64,000 nucleotides of DNA, taken from contig NZ_BDCU01000005.1 of NCBI RefSeq assembly GCF_001618425.1, forward strand, positions 1-64,000. Direction: 5' to 3'. The stretch comes from Nocardia fusca NBRC 14340 (GTDB taxonomy: Bacteria; Actinomycetota; Actinomycetes; Mycobacteriales; Mycobacteriaceae). Of the stretch, positions 1-8,625 are shown piece by piece. Both the position numbers and the translations under genes were made by a program. The notes below the pieces were generated by a model. It was not told the DNA's origin and ran no database searches. It saw nothing but the letters and a program-made list of their open reading frames with translations. The stretch's first letter is position 1, and each line of letters begins with the position of its first letter.

Positions 1-61
1 CGGGACCTCCAGGGGCCTCGACCCCGCGACGCCGCAGGCGGCGCAATCGAACACGGCGCAA

Positions 62-1246
62 TCAAACACAACGTTCGATAATGGTGGCGTTGGCGGTGCC
101 GCCGCCCTCGCAGATGGTGAGCAGGCCGTAGCGGCCGTTGATCCGCTCCAGTTCGTTCAGCAGGGTGGCGAAGAGTTTCGCGCCGGTCGCGCCGAGCGGA
201 TGTCCCAGCGCGATCGCGCCGCCGTTCACGTTCACCTTCTCCGGGTCGGCGCCGGTCTCCTTCAACCAGGCCAGCACCACGGGGGCGAAGGCCTCGTTGA
301 TCTCGACCACGTCGATATCGTCGATGGTCAGGCCGGTCTTCTCCAGCGCCCACCGGGTGGCGGGAATGGGTGCGGTGAGCATGTACAGCGGGTCGGCGCC
401 GCGGGCGCTGACGTGGACGATGCGGGCGCGCGGGGTGAGACCGTATTCCTGGACCGCCCAGTCCGAGGCGAGCAGGGTGGCGCTGGCGCCGTCGGAGATC
501 TGCGAGGCGACCGCGGCGGTCAGCGGGCTGCCCTCCGCCAGCGCGGGCAGCGAGGCCATCTTCTCCAGGCTGGTCTCGCGCGGACCCTGGTCGATCCAGA
601 AATCCCCCACCGGCACGATCTCGTTGTCGAACCGGCCCGCTTTGATGGCGGCGCGGGCGCGATCGTGGCTGCGCAGCGCCCACTGCTCCATATCCTCGCG
701 GGTGATCCCCCACTTCTCGGCGATCAGCTGCGCGCCGCGGAACTGCGAGACCTCGCCGGTGCCGTAGCGGTGATCCCAGCCGCCTGCGCCGACGAACGGC
801 GAATCGAAGCCGTACTCCTTACCGGCGATCATGGCCGCGGAGATCGGGATGGCGCTCATGTTCTGCACGCCGCCGGCCACGATGACCTCGGCGGTGCCGC
901 TCATGATGGCCTGGGCGCCGAAGTTGATGGCCTGCTGGCTGGACCCGCACTGCCGGTCCACGGTGACGCCGGGGACCTCTTCCGGATATCCGGCGGTCAG
1001 CCACATCGTCCGGCCGATATTGCCGGCCTGCGGACCGACATTGTCCACGCAGCCGACAATCACATCGTCGACCCGGGCGGGGTCGATCGAATTGCGGCCG
1101 AGCAGGCCCTGCAACGCGGCCGCGCCGAGATCGGCCGGATGGACCTCCGCCAGCGCACCACCGCGCTTCCCGACCGGGGTGCGCACCGCATCGATCACAT
1201 ACGCCTCACGCAACGGTGCGTAGGGGCGGCGGGCAGCTGTTGCCAT
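62..1246 (-). CDS. fadA6: Acetyl-CoA acetyltransferase (thiolase), FadA6-like
   Basis: A 394-residue thiolase of normal length. The nucleophilic Cys is at about residue 100 in VDRQCGSSQQA, the catalytic His lies in ALGHPLGATGAK, and the C-terminal Cys lies in CEGGGTANA. I start at the ATG at 1246 because MATAARRPYAPLREAYVIDA begins the thiolase fold; the longer open frame upstream overlaps kstR2 and is not real. The gene follows kstR2 with a 10-bp gap, so the two are co-transcribed. In Mycobacterium tuberculosis FadA6 is a ring C/D thiolase of the KstR2 regulon, and synteny here supports the same role. Substrate specificity is inferred. Confidence 0.9.
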   Translation of the reverse strand: MATAARRPYAPLREAYVIDAVRTPVGKRGGALAEVHPADLGAAALQGLLGRNSIDPARVDDVIVGCVDNVGPQAGNIGRTMWLTAGYPEEVPGVTVDRQCGSSQQAINFGAQAIMSGTAEVIVAGGVQNMSAIPISAAMIAGKEYGFDSPFVGAGGWDHRYGTGEVSQFRGAQLIAEKWGITREDMEQWALRSHDRARAAIKAGRFDNEIVPVGDFWIDQGPRETSLEKMASLPALAEGSPLTAAVASQISDGASATLLASDWAVQEYGLTPRARIVHVSARGADPLYMLTAPIPATRWALEKTGLTIDDIDVVEINEAFAPVVLAWLKETGADPEKVNVNGGAIALGHPLGATGAKLFATLLNELERINGRYGLLTICEGGGTANATIIERCV

Positions 1247-1256
1247 GGGATTTCTC

Positions 1257-1868
1257 CTAATCGGTGTGGCCCGGCACGGTGAGCCCGTCGAGCACGATGG
1301 TGAGGTACTGCTTGGCGAGCGTGTCGACGGTGAGCGACCCGCCGCCGGGCCGGTACCAGCGGACGGCCACCCAGACCGTGTCGCGCAGGAAGCGGTAGGC
1401 CAGGTCGATATCGAGTTCGGGACGGAAGCTGCCGTCGGCGACGCCGCTGGTGAGGACGCGGCGCCAGAGCTCGCGGAATTCGCGGTTGTAGTCGTCGATG
1501 TAGGCGAAACGTTCGGCGGCCCGAAGGCGTTTGGCCTCGGACTGGTAGATGGCGACCGCCGCATGGGATCGGTCGAATGCCTCGTAGGAGGCCAGCACCA
1601 GGGCTTCCAGCGTGGCACGCGAATTCAGCCCGGCGGCGACGATCTCGCGGTAGCGTCCGAACAGTTCGTCGAGGAATCCGCGCAGGATCTCGTCCACCAT
1701 CCCCTCTTTCGAGGAGAAGTGGTGGTACAGGCTGCCGGAGAGGATGCCCGCCGCGTCGGCGATATCACGCACCGTGGTGGCGCGCACGCCCCGTTCGGCG
1801 AACAGTTCTGCCGCCATATCGAGTAGTTCGGTTCGCCGGGCCGATTTCGAGGGGTCGGGTGCGGTCAC
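1257..1868 (-). CDS. kstR2: TetR-family repressor KstR2 of ring C/D degradation genes
   Basis: A 203-residue TetR regulator. The N-terminal helix-turn-helix reads ATTVRDIADAAGILSGSLYH and is followed by HFSSKEGMVDEIL. The C-terminal ligand domain carries RDTVWVAVRWYRPGG, close to mycobacterial KstR2 as I recall it. KstR2 is known to be relieved by HIP-CoA. I chose the GTG at 1868 because it gives the family length (about 200). An in-frame ATG at 1904 would put the operator at 1883-1900 inside the gene. The gene heads an operon with fadA6 and is probably autoregulated through that operator. Confidence 0.9.
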   Translation of the reverse strand: MTAPDPSKSARRTELLDMAAELFAERGVRATTVRDIADAAGILSGSLYHHFSSKEGMVDEILRGFLDELFGRYREIVAAGLNSRATLEALVLASYEAFDRSHAAVAIYQSEAKRLRAAERFAYIDDYNREFRELWRRVLTSGVADGSFRPELDIDLAYRFLRDTVWVAVRWYRPGGGSLTVDTLAKQYLTIVLDGLTVPGHTD

Positions 1869-1882
1869 CCCGCCATGATACA

Positions 1883-1900
1883 ACCAAGCATTTGCTTGGT
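1883..1900. promoter_or_regulatory. KstR2-type operator upstream of kstR2-fadA6
   Basis: A perfect 8-bp inverted repeat (ACCAAGCA/TGCTTGGT) around a 2-bp centre. It matches the published KstR2 motif AnCAAGnnCTTGnT with one mismatch. It lies 15 bp upstream of the kstR2 GTG, as expected for autorepression, and resembles the site at 4920-4937. Confidence 0.85.
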
Positions 1901-2168
1901 CCATGGGCGGTGTGTGACCGGCGGGCCCGAGGTTTCCGGCTCCCCCCTCCCTGTCGGAGCCGGACCCCTCGGGCCCGCGTCGCGGAAGAGGTACGAACTT
2001 CGCACTGCTTCCGATCAATTGGACGGCCGATATCCGGAACCGGTTCCGCCGCATACCGAATTCCGGCAACCGAATCGGAGAACCGCCGATCGCCGCGAGA
2101 CGGGCGGCAGCGGGCCCGGGCCCGGCACATACCGGAGGGCGCGCCGGTTCCGTCGGTATATTCGGCGG

Positions 2169-2675
2169 ATGACGACGCCGTTCCCGCAGCGCCAGTGGGG
2201 TTCCCCGGAGAGCCCGCTGGCCCGTGCGGCAGACAGGTTCGCCGGCACGAAGTTCGGCTCCCGGGTGGTCCGGGCACTCACCCCGCTGGACCGGCGGGTA
2301 CTCGAACGCACCGCCGCCCGCTACACCGTGCTCGGGCCGATCGGGGCACCGGTGATCCTGTTGACCACCACGGGTCGCCGATCGGGACAGCCGCGCACCC
2401 AGCCGCTGCTGTGCGTGCACGACGGTGCCACGCTCTACGTCATCGGCAGCAACTTCGGTGGCGCCCGCCACCCGGCCTGGACCGCCAACCTCCTCGCCGA
2501 GCCGAGCGCGACCGTGGCCATCGCGGGAGAACGCATTCCGGTCAGCGCCACCCGGGTCGAGGGCATGGCGGCGGAATCTATTTTCCAGCGTTTCGTCGAG
2601 ATCACCGGCGCCTACGCCGCCTACCGGCACCGCACCGACCGCGAACTGCGTATCTTCGCGCTCACCCGCGCCTGA
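2169..2675 (+). CDS. Deazaflavin (F420)-dependent nitroreductase family protein, Ddn-like
   Basis: A 168-residue protein of the DUF385/Ddn split-barrel family, which uses the deazaflavin cofactor F420. The family segment is VILLTTTGRRSGQPRTQPLL followed by NFGGARHPAWTANL. I use the ATG at 2169; the open frame extends upstream but lacks family sequence. It is divergent from kstR2. In M. tuberculosis ddn (Rv3547) also sits among KstR/KstR2-controlled sterol genes, so co-inheritance is plausible, but a sterol role is unproven. No KstR2 box directly precedes it; a 14-bp palindrome lies at 2035-2048. The stretch 1869-2168 shows no other gene. Confidence 0.75.
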   Translation: MTTPFPQRQWGSPESPLARAADRFAGTKFGSRVVRALTPLDRRVLERTAARYTVLGPIGAPVILLTTTGRRSGQPRTQPLLCVHDGATLYVIGSNFGGARHPAWTANLLAEPSATVAIAGERIPVSATRVEGMAAESIFQRFVEITGAYAAYRHRTDRELRIFALTRA

Positions 2676-2846
2676 CCCGCTTCTCCCGGACTCCGTCGTG
2701 CACGCGAACCCACTGCGGGCACAGCACCGCGTCCGGGAGTACCGAACCCGGCACACGAACCGCCGACCGGCGCGGGCGCGATCAGCAGCCGACACCGCAG
2801 TGGCCACCGCGAGGGCCTCCGGCGACGGCGCGCGCATGGGTTCTCC

Positions 2847-3644
2847 TCAGGCGCGCTGGCTGCTGATCGAGACCACCTCGCCGGTGAGGTAGGTGGTGTA
2901 GTCGCTGGCGAGCATCGCGATGGTGGCCGCGACCTCCCACGGTTCGGCCGCCCGGCCGAAGGCCTCGCGCTCGGAGAGCCGGTCGAGCAGTTCGCTGGAG
3001 CTGGTCTTGTCGAGGAAGGCGTGCCGGGCGATGCTCGGCGAGACCGCGTTGATCCGGACCCCCAGCTCGGCCGCCTCGACCGCGCTGCACCTGGTCAGCG
3101 CCATCACCCCGGCCTTCGCGGCGGCGTAGTGCGCCTGACCGTACTGAGCCCGCCAACCGAGCACGCTCGCGTTGTTGACGATCACGCCGCCGTGTTTCGC
3201 GTCACGGAAGTAGTTCAGCGCGGCCCGGGTGCAGCGGAAGGTGCCGTTGAGGGTGATGTCGAGGACGCGGTCCCACTGTTCGTCGGTCATATCGACCACC
3301 GGAGTCTCCCCGCCGAGGCCGGCGTTGTTGACGAAGATATCGACGCCGCCCAGCGCCGCGGCCGCCCCACGGACCAGTTCGTCGACCTGTTCGGTGCTGG
3401 TGACATCACAGACGATCGCGGCGACCTTGCGGTCGGTGAACTCCGCGGACAGTTCGGCACGCGTGGCCTCCAGCCGCCGTTCGTGCCAATCCGAGACCAC
3501 CACATCGGCGCCTTCGGCGAGCAGCCGGCGAGCCGTCGCGGACCCGATCCCGGTACCGGCGGCCGCGGTGACCACGGCCCGGCGGCCGGTGAGCAGGTTG
3601 TGCGCCGGAGTCTGCGGGGGCGCGACCGACAGCGGCCCGCTCAC
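2847..3644 (-). CDS. ipdF: Short-chain dehydrogenase/reductase, probable IpdF
   Basis: A 265-residue SDR. The Rossmann motif is AAGTGIGSA near residue 30, NNAG lies mid-protein, the catalytic Ser is in NNASVLG and the Tyr/Lys pair in YGQAHYAAAKAG. It overlaps the stop of fadE30 by 4 bp (ATGA), so it is translationally coupled to that acyl-CoA dehydrogenase. In M. tuberculosis the equivalent position is Rv3559c (IpdF), which oxidises a hydroxylated HIP-CoA intermediate. The IpdF name rests on synteny with fadE30, kstR2 and fadD3, not on substrate residues. Bases 2676-2846 downstream show no gene. Confidence 0.78.
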   Translation of the reverse strand: MSGPLSVAPPQTPAHNLLTGRRAVVTAAAGTGIGSATARRLLAEGADVVVSDWHERRLEATRAELSAEFTDRKVAAIVCDVTSTEQVDELVRGAAAALGGVDIFVNNAGLGGETPVVDMTDEQWDRVLDITLNGTFRCTRAALNYFRDAKHGGVIVNNASVLGWRAQYGQAHYAAAKAGVMALTRCSAVEAAELGVRINAVSPSIARHAFLDKTSSSELLDRLSEREAFGRAAEPWEVAATIAMLASDYTTYLTGEVVSISSQRA

Positions 3645-4903
3645 TGCCGGGCCTCACGGGGAAGACCGAGCACCCGCTCGGAGATGATGTTGCGCTGCAC
3701 TTCGTTCGAACCTCCGTAGATCGTGTCGGCGCGGGTGAACAGATACAGCCGCTGCCATTCGTCGAGATCGCCGTCCGCGGCGACGAGTCCGGCGGCGCCG
3801 CGCACCGCCATGGCGAGTTCGCCGAGCCCGCGATGCCAGTTGGCCCAGAGCAGTTTGCCCACCGAGGCCTGGCCGCCGTCGTCGGCGGTCTCGGCCATGG
3901 TGCGCAGGGCGTGGGCGCGCAGCACCCGCAGCCCCACCCAGGCACGATCTATCTTGTCCGCCAGCAGCGGGTCGTCGAGGGCGCCGGACTCGCGGGCCAG
4001 GTTCTCGATCGCCGCGAGTTCCCGGGCGAAGCGGATCTGCTGGCCGAGCGTGGAGATACCGCGTTCGACGTTCAGCGTGCCCATCGCGACCCGCCAGCCG
4101 TCGCCCGGTTCGCCCACGACCAGATCGGCGTCGGTGCGCGCGTTGTCGAAGAACACCTCGTTGAATTCGGAGGTGCCGGTGAGCTGCACGATCGGCCGGA
4201 CCTCGATACCGGGCTGATCCATCGGCACCAGCAGATACGAAAGGCCTTTGTGGCGTTTCGAGCCCGGTTCGGTGCGGCAGACCGCGAAGCACCAGTCGGC
4301 CACATGCGCCAGCGAGGTCCAGATCTTCTGCCCGTTGATCGACCACTGGTCGCCGTCCAGGCGCGCGGAGGTGGAGACGGCGGCGAGATCGGAGCCGGCG
4401 CCCGGTTCCGAGTAGCCCTGGCACCACAGTTCGGTGACGGTGCGGATCCCCGGCAGGAAACGGTCGCGCTGGGCGTCGGTCCCGAAGGCCAGCAGGGTCG
4501 GGCCGAGCAGTTCCTCACCCACATGGGAGACCCGCGCGGGCGCGTTCGCCCTCGCGTACTCCTCGTGGAAGATGATCTGCTGCGCGACACTCGCGTCGCG
4601 CCCGCCGTACTCCACCGGCCAGCCCAGACAGGTCCAGCCGGCGGCGGCCAGCGCGCGGTCCCATTCCAGGCGTTCGTCGAAGGCCTCGTGTTCGCGGCCG
4701 GGTCCGCCCAGCCCGCGCAGTTCCCGGAATTCACCGCTGAGCTGCTCGTCGAGCCAGCTCCGCACCTGCTCGGCGAATTCGCCGTCGCGCAGGGCGGCCA
4801 CGCTGGTCCGTTCGGCCGTAGGCCGCGCTCCGGCGGCGTGTTCGGCCGATTGCCGTCCGCCGTCGCGACCGGTACCGGATTCTGAGGTCTGGATAGCACC
4901 CAC
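3641..4903 (-). CDS. fadE30: Acyl-CoA dehydrogenase FadE30
   Basis: A flavin-dependent acyl-CoA dehydrogenase of the sterol clade. Recognisable stretches are LWCQGYSEPGAGSDLA, INGQKIWTSLAHVADWC and, at the C-terminus, DTIYGGSNEVQRNIISERVL followed by GLPRE. FadE30 is known to act on the 5-OH HIP-CoA branch of ring C/D breakdown. The GTG start at 4903 gives 420 residues. An in-frame GTG at 4801 would give 386, closer to the mycobacterial length of about 385, so the start is uncertain. It is divergent from fadD3 across one KstR2-type operator, and the ipdF-like gene follows with a 4-bp overlap. Confidence 0.87.
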   Translation of the reverse strand: MGAIQTSESGTGRDGGRQSAEHAAGARPTAERTSVAALRDGEFAEQVRSWLDEQLSGEFRELRGLGGPGREHEAFDERLEWDRALAAAGWTCLGWPVEYGGRDASVAQQIIFHEEYARANAPARVSHVGEELLGPTLLAFGTDAQRDRFLPGIRTVTELWCQGYSEPGAGSDLAAVSTSARLDGDQWSINGQKIWTSLAHVADWCFAVCRTEPGSKRHKGLSYLLVPMDQPGIEVRPIVQLTGTSEFNEVFFDNARTDADLVVGEPGDGWRVAMGTLNVERGISTLGQQIRFARELAAIENLARESGALDDPLLADKIDRAWVGLRVLRAHALRTMAETADDGGQASVGKLLWANWHRGLGELAMAVRGAAGLVAADGDLDEWQRLYLFTRADTIYGGSNEVQRNIISERVLGLPREARQ

Positions 4904-4919
4904 GCCGGTAGGATAACCT

Positions 4920-4937
4920 ACCAAGCACTTGCTTTGT
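4920..4937. promoter_or_regulatory. KstR2-type operator between fadE30 and fadD3
   Basis: An 18-bp inverted repeat (ACCAAGCA CT TGCTTTGT, one mismatch). It contains an exact match to AnCAAGnnCTTGnT at 4920-4933. It lies 17 bp before the fadE30 GTG and 57 bp before the fadD3 GTG, so one site can control both divergent operons. Confidence 0.85.
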
Positions 4938-4993
4938 AGACCGCAACTCGCAGACCGCGCACCGCCCACGGCCGCACGACATCGAGGACACCC

Positions 4994-6562
4994 GTGACAC
5001 CCCCTGCGCACACCCCACCGACGGATCGGACCACTCCCCTGGCCCTGCACGCCGCCGCCCAGAACTACGGCGCCGCGCCCGCGCTGGCCGACGGACCGGT
5101 CCGCCTCGACTGGACCCAACTGCTCGAACAGGTCCAGGACGTGGCACGCGCCCTGCTCGCCCGCGGCATCCGGACCGGGGACCGCGTGGGCATCTGGTCG
5201 CCCAACACCCACCACTGGGTGATCGCCGCGCTCGGCGCCCACTACGCCGGCGCGACGCTGGTCCCGCTCAACACCCGCTACGTCGCCGACGAGGTGGCCG
5301 ATGTGCTGCGGCGGGTCGACGCCAAGGGCCTGTTCATCGCGGGCACCTTCCTCAACCGCGACCGGCTCGCCGAGTTGCGCGCGGCCGCGCCGGACCTGCG
5401 GATCGGCACCGTGATCGTGCTCCCGGTGGAAGGCACCGAAGAGCCGGTGCGGGACGCGCTGAACTGGTCCGAGCTGGCCGCGGCCGGCGCCGGAGTCAGC
5501 CGCGAGCAGGCGCGCGAGCGGGCGGAATCGATCAGCCCCGACGATCTGTCCGACATCCTGTTCACCTCCGGAACCACCGGCCGCAGCAAAGGTGTCCTGA
5601 TCGCGCACCGGCAGACACTGTCCGCGGTCCGCGGCTGGACCGAATGTTCGACGCTTAACAGCGACGACAACTATCTGATCGTCAACCCTTTCTTCCACAG
5701 CTTCGGCTACAAGGCCGGAATCATCGCCTGCCTGCTCACCGGCGCGACCATGGTCACGCAGATCGTTTTCGACGTACCGACCACCATGCGGCTCATCGAT
5801 CAGGAACAGATCACCGTCCTGCCCGGCCCACCCACCATCTACCAGTCGATCCTGGATTTCCCGGACCGCGGCGAGTACCGGCTGGCGAGCCTGCGCGTGG
5901 CCGTCACGGGCGCGGCGCCGGTACCGGTGGTCCTGGTGGAGCGCATGCGCCGGGAACTGGATTTCGATGTGGTGCTCACCGCGTACGGGCTCTCGGAATC
6001 CACCGGGTTCGCCACCATGTGCCGGGTCGACGACGACGCCGAGACCATCTCCGCCACCAGCGGCCGGCCCATGGCCGGATTCGAACTGAAACTCAGCGAC
6101 GCGGGCGAGGTCCTGCTCCGCGGACCCAACGTCATGCTCGGTTATCTGGACGATCCGGAAAGCACCGCCGAAACGATCGACGCGGACGGCTGGTTGCACA
6201 CCGGCGATATCGGCGTGATCGACGACCGCGGCTATCTGAAGATCACCGACCGGCTCAAGGACATGTACGTCAGCGGTGGATTCAATGTGTATCCCGCCGA
6301 GATCGAACAGTCCCTGGCCGGATTGGACGGTGTCGCCGTCGTCGCGGTGATCGGCGTGCCCGATACCCGGATGGGTGAGGTGGGCAAGGCCTATATCGTC
6401 CGGAAACCGGGTGCCGCGCTCAGCGAGGACCAGGTGTTCTCCTATGCCACCAGGGTGCTGGCCAATTTCAAGGTCCCGCGATTCGTCGAATTCCGCGACG
6501 AATTGCCCTACAACGCCAGCGGCAAGGTGCTCAAACGTCAGCTACGTGAGGAGAATTCGTAA
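4994..6562 (+). CDS. fadD3: HIP-CoA synthetase FadD3 (acyl-CoA ligase)
   Basis: A 522-residue AMP-forming ligase. The P-loop is DILFTSGTTGRSKGV, followed by the A5 motif TAYGLSESTG, the A7 motif GWLHTGDIG, the A8 hinge RLKDMYVSGGFNVYPAEIE and the A10 lysine in YNASGKVLK. FadD3 activates HIP, the C/D-ring acid released by HsaD, with CoA. The GTG at 4994 follows a GAGGAC ribosome site. It is the first gene of a five-gene operon; its stop overlaps the next ATG by one base. The KstR2-type operator upstream fits known KstR2 control. Confidence 0.92.
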   Translation: MTPPAHTPPTDRTTPLALHAAAQNYGAAPALADGPVRLDWTQLLEQVQDVARALLARGIRTGDRVGIWSPNTHHWVIAALGAHYAGATLVPLNTRYVADEVADVLRRVDAKGLFIAGTFLNRDRLAELRAAAPDLRIGTVIVLPVEGTEEPVRDALNWSELAAAGAGVSREQARERAESISPDDLSDILFTSGTTGRSKGVLIAHRQTLSAVRGWTECSTLNSDDNYLIVNPFFHSFGYKAGIIACLLTGATMVTQIVFDVPTTMRLIDQEQITVLPGPPTIYQSILDFPDRGEYRLASLRVAVTGAAPVPVVLVERMRRELDFDVVLTAYGLSESTGFATMCRVDDDAETISATSGRPMAGFELKLSDAGEVLLRGPNVMLGYLDDPESTAETIDADGWLHTGDIGVIDDRGYLKITDRLKDMYVSGGFNVYPAEIEQSLAGLDGVAVVAVIGVPDTRMGEVGKAYIVRKPGAALSEDQVFSYATRVLANFKVPRFVEFRDELPYNASGKVLKRQLREENS

Positions 6563-7485
6563 TGTCGGACGGCCCTGCCGCGAACCCAGCGAACGGTGAC
6601 GGGAGCATTCCCTACGAACCCGATGTGGTGACCTACGAACGCCGCGGCGCGATCGCGGTGGTCACCTTGAACCGGCCCGGCTACCGCAACGCCCAGAACT
6701 CGGTGATGACCTACGCGATCGACGCCGCGTTCGAGCAGGCGGTGGAGGACCCCGAGGTCAAGGTCATCGTGCTGGCTGGCAACGGGAAGCACTTCAGCGC
6801 CGGCCACGACCTGGGCACCCCCGGACGCGACCATCATGTGAAGTACCCGAACAAGGCCGCGCTGTGGTGGGACCATATCGACCGCCCCGGCGGTGATCAG
6901 CGCTTCGCCCGCGAGATGGAGGTGTATCTGGGGATGTGCCGCCGCTGGCGGGAGATCCCCAAACCGACCATCGCCATGGTGCAGGGCGCCTGTATCGCGG
7001 GCGGCCTGATGCTGGCCTGGGTCTGCGATCTGATCATCGCCTCCGACGACGCGTTCTTCTCCGACCCCGTGGTGCGCATGGGGATTCCGGGTGTCGAATA
7101 TTTCGCCCATCCGTGGGTGATGGGTCCCCGGGCCGCCAAGGAATTCCTGTACACCGGTGACCGGTTCGATGCCACGCAGGCCAAGGAGTGGGGCATGGTC
7201 AACCGGGTCGTGCCGCGCGCCGACCTGGAATCGGAGACCATGGCGCTGGCCGAGAAGATCTCCGCCATGCCGCAGTTCGGGCTGGCGTTGACGAAGAAAG
7301 CGGTCAACCAGTCCGAGGACCTCATGGGAATGCGCGCCGGAATGGATTCGGTGTTCGGACTCCACCATTTCGCGCACGCGCACAACGCCGAGGTCGGCAC
7401 GGATTCCCTGGGCGGCATGAACGCCAGAACGATGAAAGCGCAGGCGAGCACAGCCGACGCGAAGAACACGGACGGGAAAGATTGA
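6562..7485 (+). CDS. Enoyl-CoA hydratase/isomerase (crotonase family)
   Basis: A 307-residue crotonase-fold protein, longer than the usual 260 because of N- and C-terminal tails. The oxyanion-hole segments are GKHFSAGHDLG and QGACIAGGLMLAW. A long insert around residues 85-115 contains WWDHIDRPGGDQRFAREM. It is placed between fadD3 and fadE31 with one-base overlap and zero gap respectively, so it belongs to the HIP-CoA beta-oxidation operon. M. tuberculosis lacks a gene at this exact position between fadD3 and fadE31. The exact substrate is unknown. Confidence 0.85.
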   Translation: MSDGPAANPANGDGSIPYEPDVVTYERRGAIAVVTLNRPGYRNAQNSVMTYAIDAAFEQAVEDPEVKVIVLAGNGKHFSAGHDLGTPGRDHHVKYPNKAALWWDHIDRPGGDQRFAREMEVYLGMCRRWREIPKPTIAMVQGACIAGGLMLAWVCDLIIASDDAFFSDPVVRMGIPGVEYFAHPWVMGPRAAKEFLYTGDRFDATQAKEWGMVNRVVPRADLESETMALAEKISAMPQFGLALTKKAVNQSEDLMGMRAGMDSVFGLHHFAHAHNAEVGTDSLGGMNARTMKAQASTADAKNTDGKD

Positions 7486-8625
7486 ATGGATCTCGATCTC
7501 GACGAAGGCACCCGGGAATTCCAGCGGGAGGTCCGCGAATTCCTGGCCGCGAACGTGCCCGCGGAACCGCTGCCGTCCATGGACACCGAGGCCGGTTTCG
7601 CAGCCCATCGCGCCTGGGAAGGCACCCTGGCCGAGGCCCGGCTGTCGGTGGTGTCGTGGCCGCGCGAGTTCGGTGGGCGGGACGCGTCGCTGCTGGAATG
7701 GGTGCTCTTCGAGCAGGAGTACTACGCGGCGGGCGCCCCGGGCCGGGTGAGTCAGAACGGTATCTTCCTGCTGGCCCCCACCCTGTTCGAGCACGGCACC
7801 CCCGAGCAGTTGGAGCGGATCATGCCGCGGATGGCCCGCGGCGACGATATCTGGGCCCAGGCCTGGTCGGAGCCGGAGGCCGGTAGCGATCTGGCCGGTA
7901 TCCGCTCCACCGCCCGGCGCACCGAGGGCGGCTGGGTGCTCAGCGGCCAGAAGACCTGGAGTTCCCGGGCGGCTTTCGCCGACCGGGCATTCGGCCTGTT
8001 CCGCAGCGACCCCGCCGCCGAGCGGCACCGCGGCCTCACCTACCTGATGTTCCCGCTCGACGCCGACGGCGTCACCGTCCGCCCGATCCCCCAGCTCGAC
8101 GGGGAGCCCGGTTTCGCGGAAATCTTCCTCGACGATGTCTTCGTTCCCGACAGCGATGTGATCGGCGCCCCCAACGAGGGCTGGCGGGTCGCCATGAGCA
8201 CCTCCAGCAACGAGCGCGGTCTCTCGCTGCGCAGCCCCGGCCGGTTCAGCGCGACGGCGCAACGGTTGATCGACCTGTGGACCGAACGCGGCGATACCGG
8301 CACCGCGGCCCGCGACGCGGTGGTGGACGCCTGGCTCGGGAGTGAGGCCTACCGGCTGCACACCTTCGGGACGGTCACACGGCTCGACGAGGGCGGCAAG
8401 CTCGGCGCCGAATCGTCGATCACCAAGGTCTTCTGGTCCGAACTCGATATCGCCATGCACGAAACCGCACTGGACCTGCTCGGACCCGAAGCCGAGCAGG
8501 CGAGCCGCTGGACCGACGGCTACCTGTTCTCGCTGTCGGGCCCGATCTACGCCGGCACCAACGAGATCCAACGCAACATCATCGCCGAGCGGCTCCTCGG
8601 CCTACCGAGGGGAAGCAACCGATGA
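7486..8625 (+). CDS. fadE31: Acyl-CoA dehydrogenase FadE31
   Basis: A 379-residue acyl-CoA dehydrogenase. It shows AQAWSEPEAGSDLAGIRSTA, the FAD-region stretch LSGQKTWSSRAAFADRA, and the C-terminal YAGTNEIQRNIIAERLLGLP, which is typical of the larger partner of a heteromeric pair. It begins directly after the hydratase stop and overlaps fadE32 by 4 bp. In mycobacteria FadE31 pairs with FadE32 or FadE33 as alpha2beta2 enzymes. Order and length (377 in M. tuberculosis) agree with that assignment. Confidence 0.87.
   Translation: MDLDLDEGTREFQREVREFLAANVPAEPLPSMDTEAGFAAHRAWEGTLAEARLSVVSWPREFGGRDASLLEWVLFEQEYYAAGAPGRVSQNGIFLLAPTLFEHGTPEQLERIMPRMARGDDIWAQAWSEPEAGSDLAGIRSTARRTEGGWVLSGQKTWSSRAAFADRAFGLFRSDPAAERHRGLTYLMFPLDADGVTVRPIPQLDGEPGFAEIFLDDVFVPDSDVIGAPNEGWRVAMSTSSNERGLSLRSPGRFSATAQRLIDLWTERGDTGTAARDAVVDAWLGSEAYRLHTFGTVTRLDEGGKLGAESSITKVFWSELDIAMHETALDLLGPEAEQASRWTDGYLFSLSGPIYAGTNEIQRNIIAERLLGLPRGSNR

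Noticed and set aside
1..61. Sequence downstream of fadA6 at the window edge.
   Set aside because: Too short to interpret; no hairpin or coding sequence could be supported.
200..1282. Long open frame of 360 codons on the plus strand across fadA6.
   Set aside because: It is antisense to a clear thiolase and has no family sequence; such frames are common in high-GC DNA.
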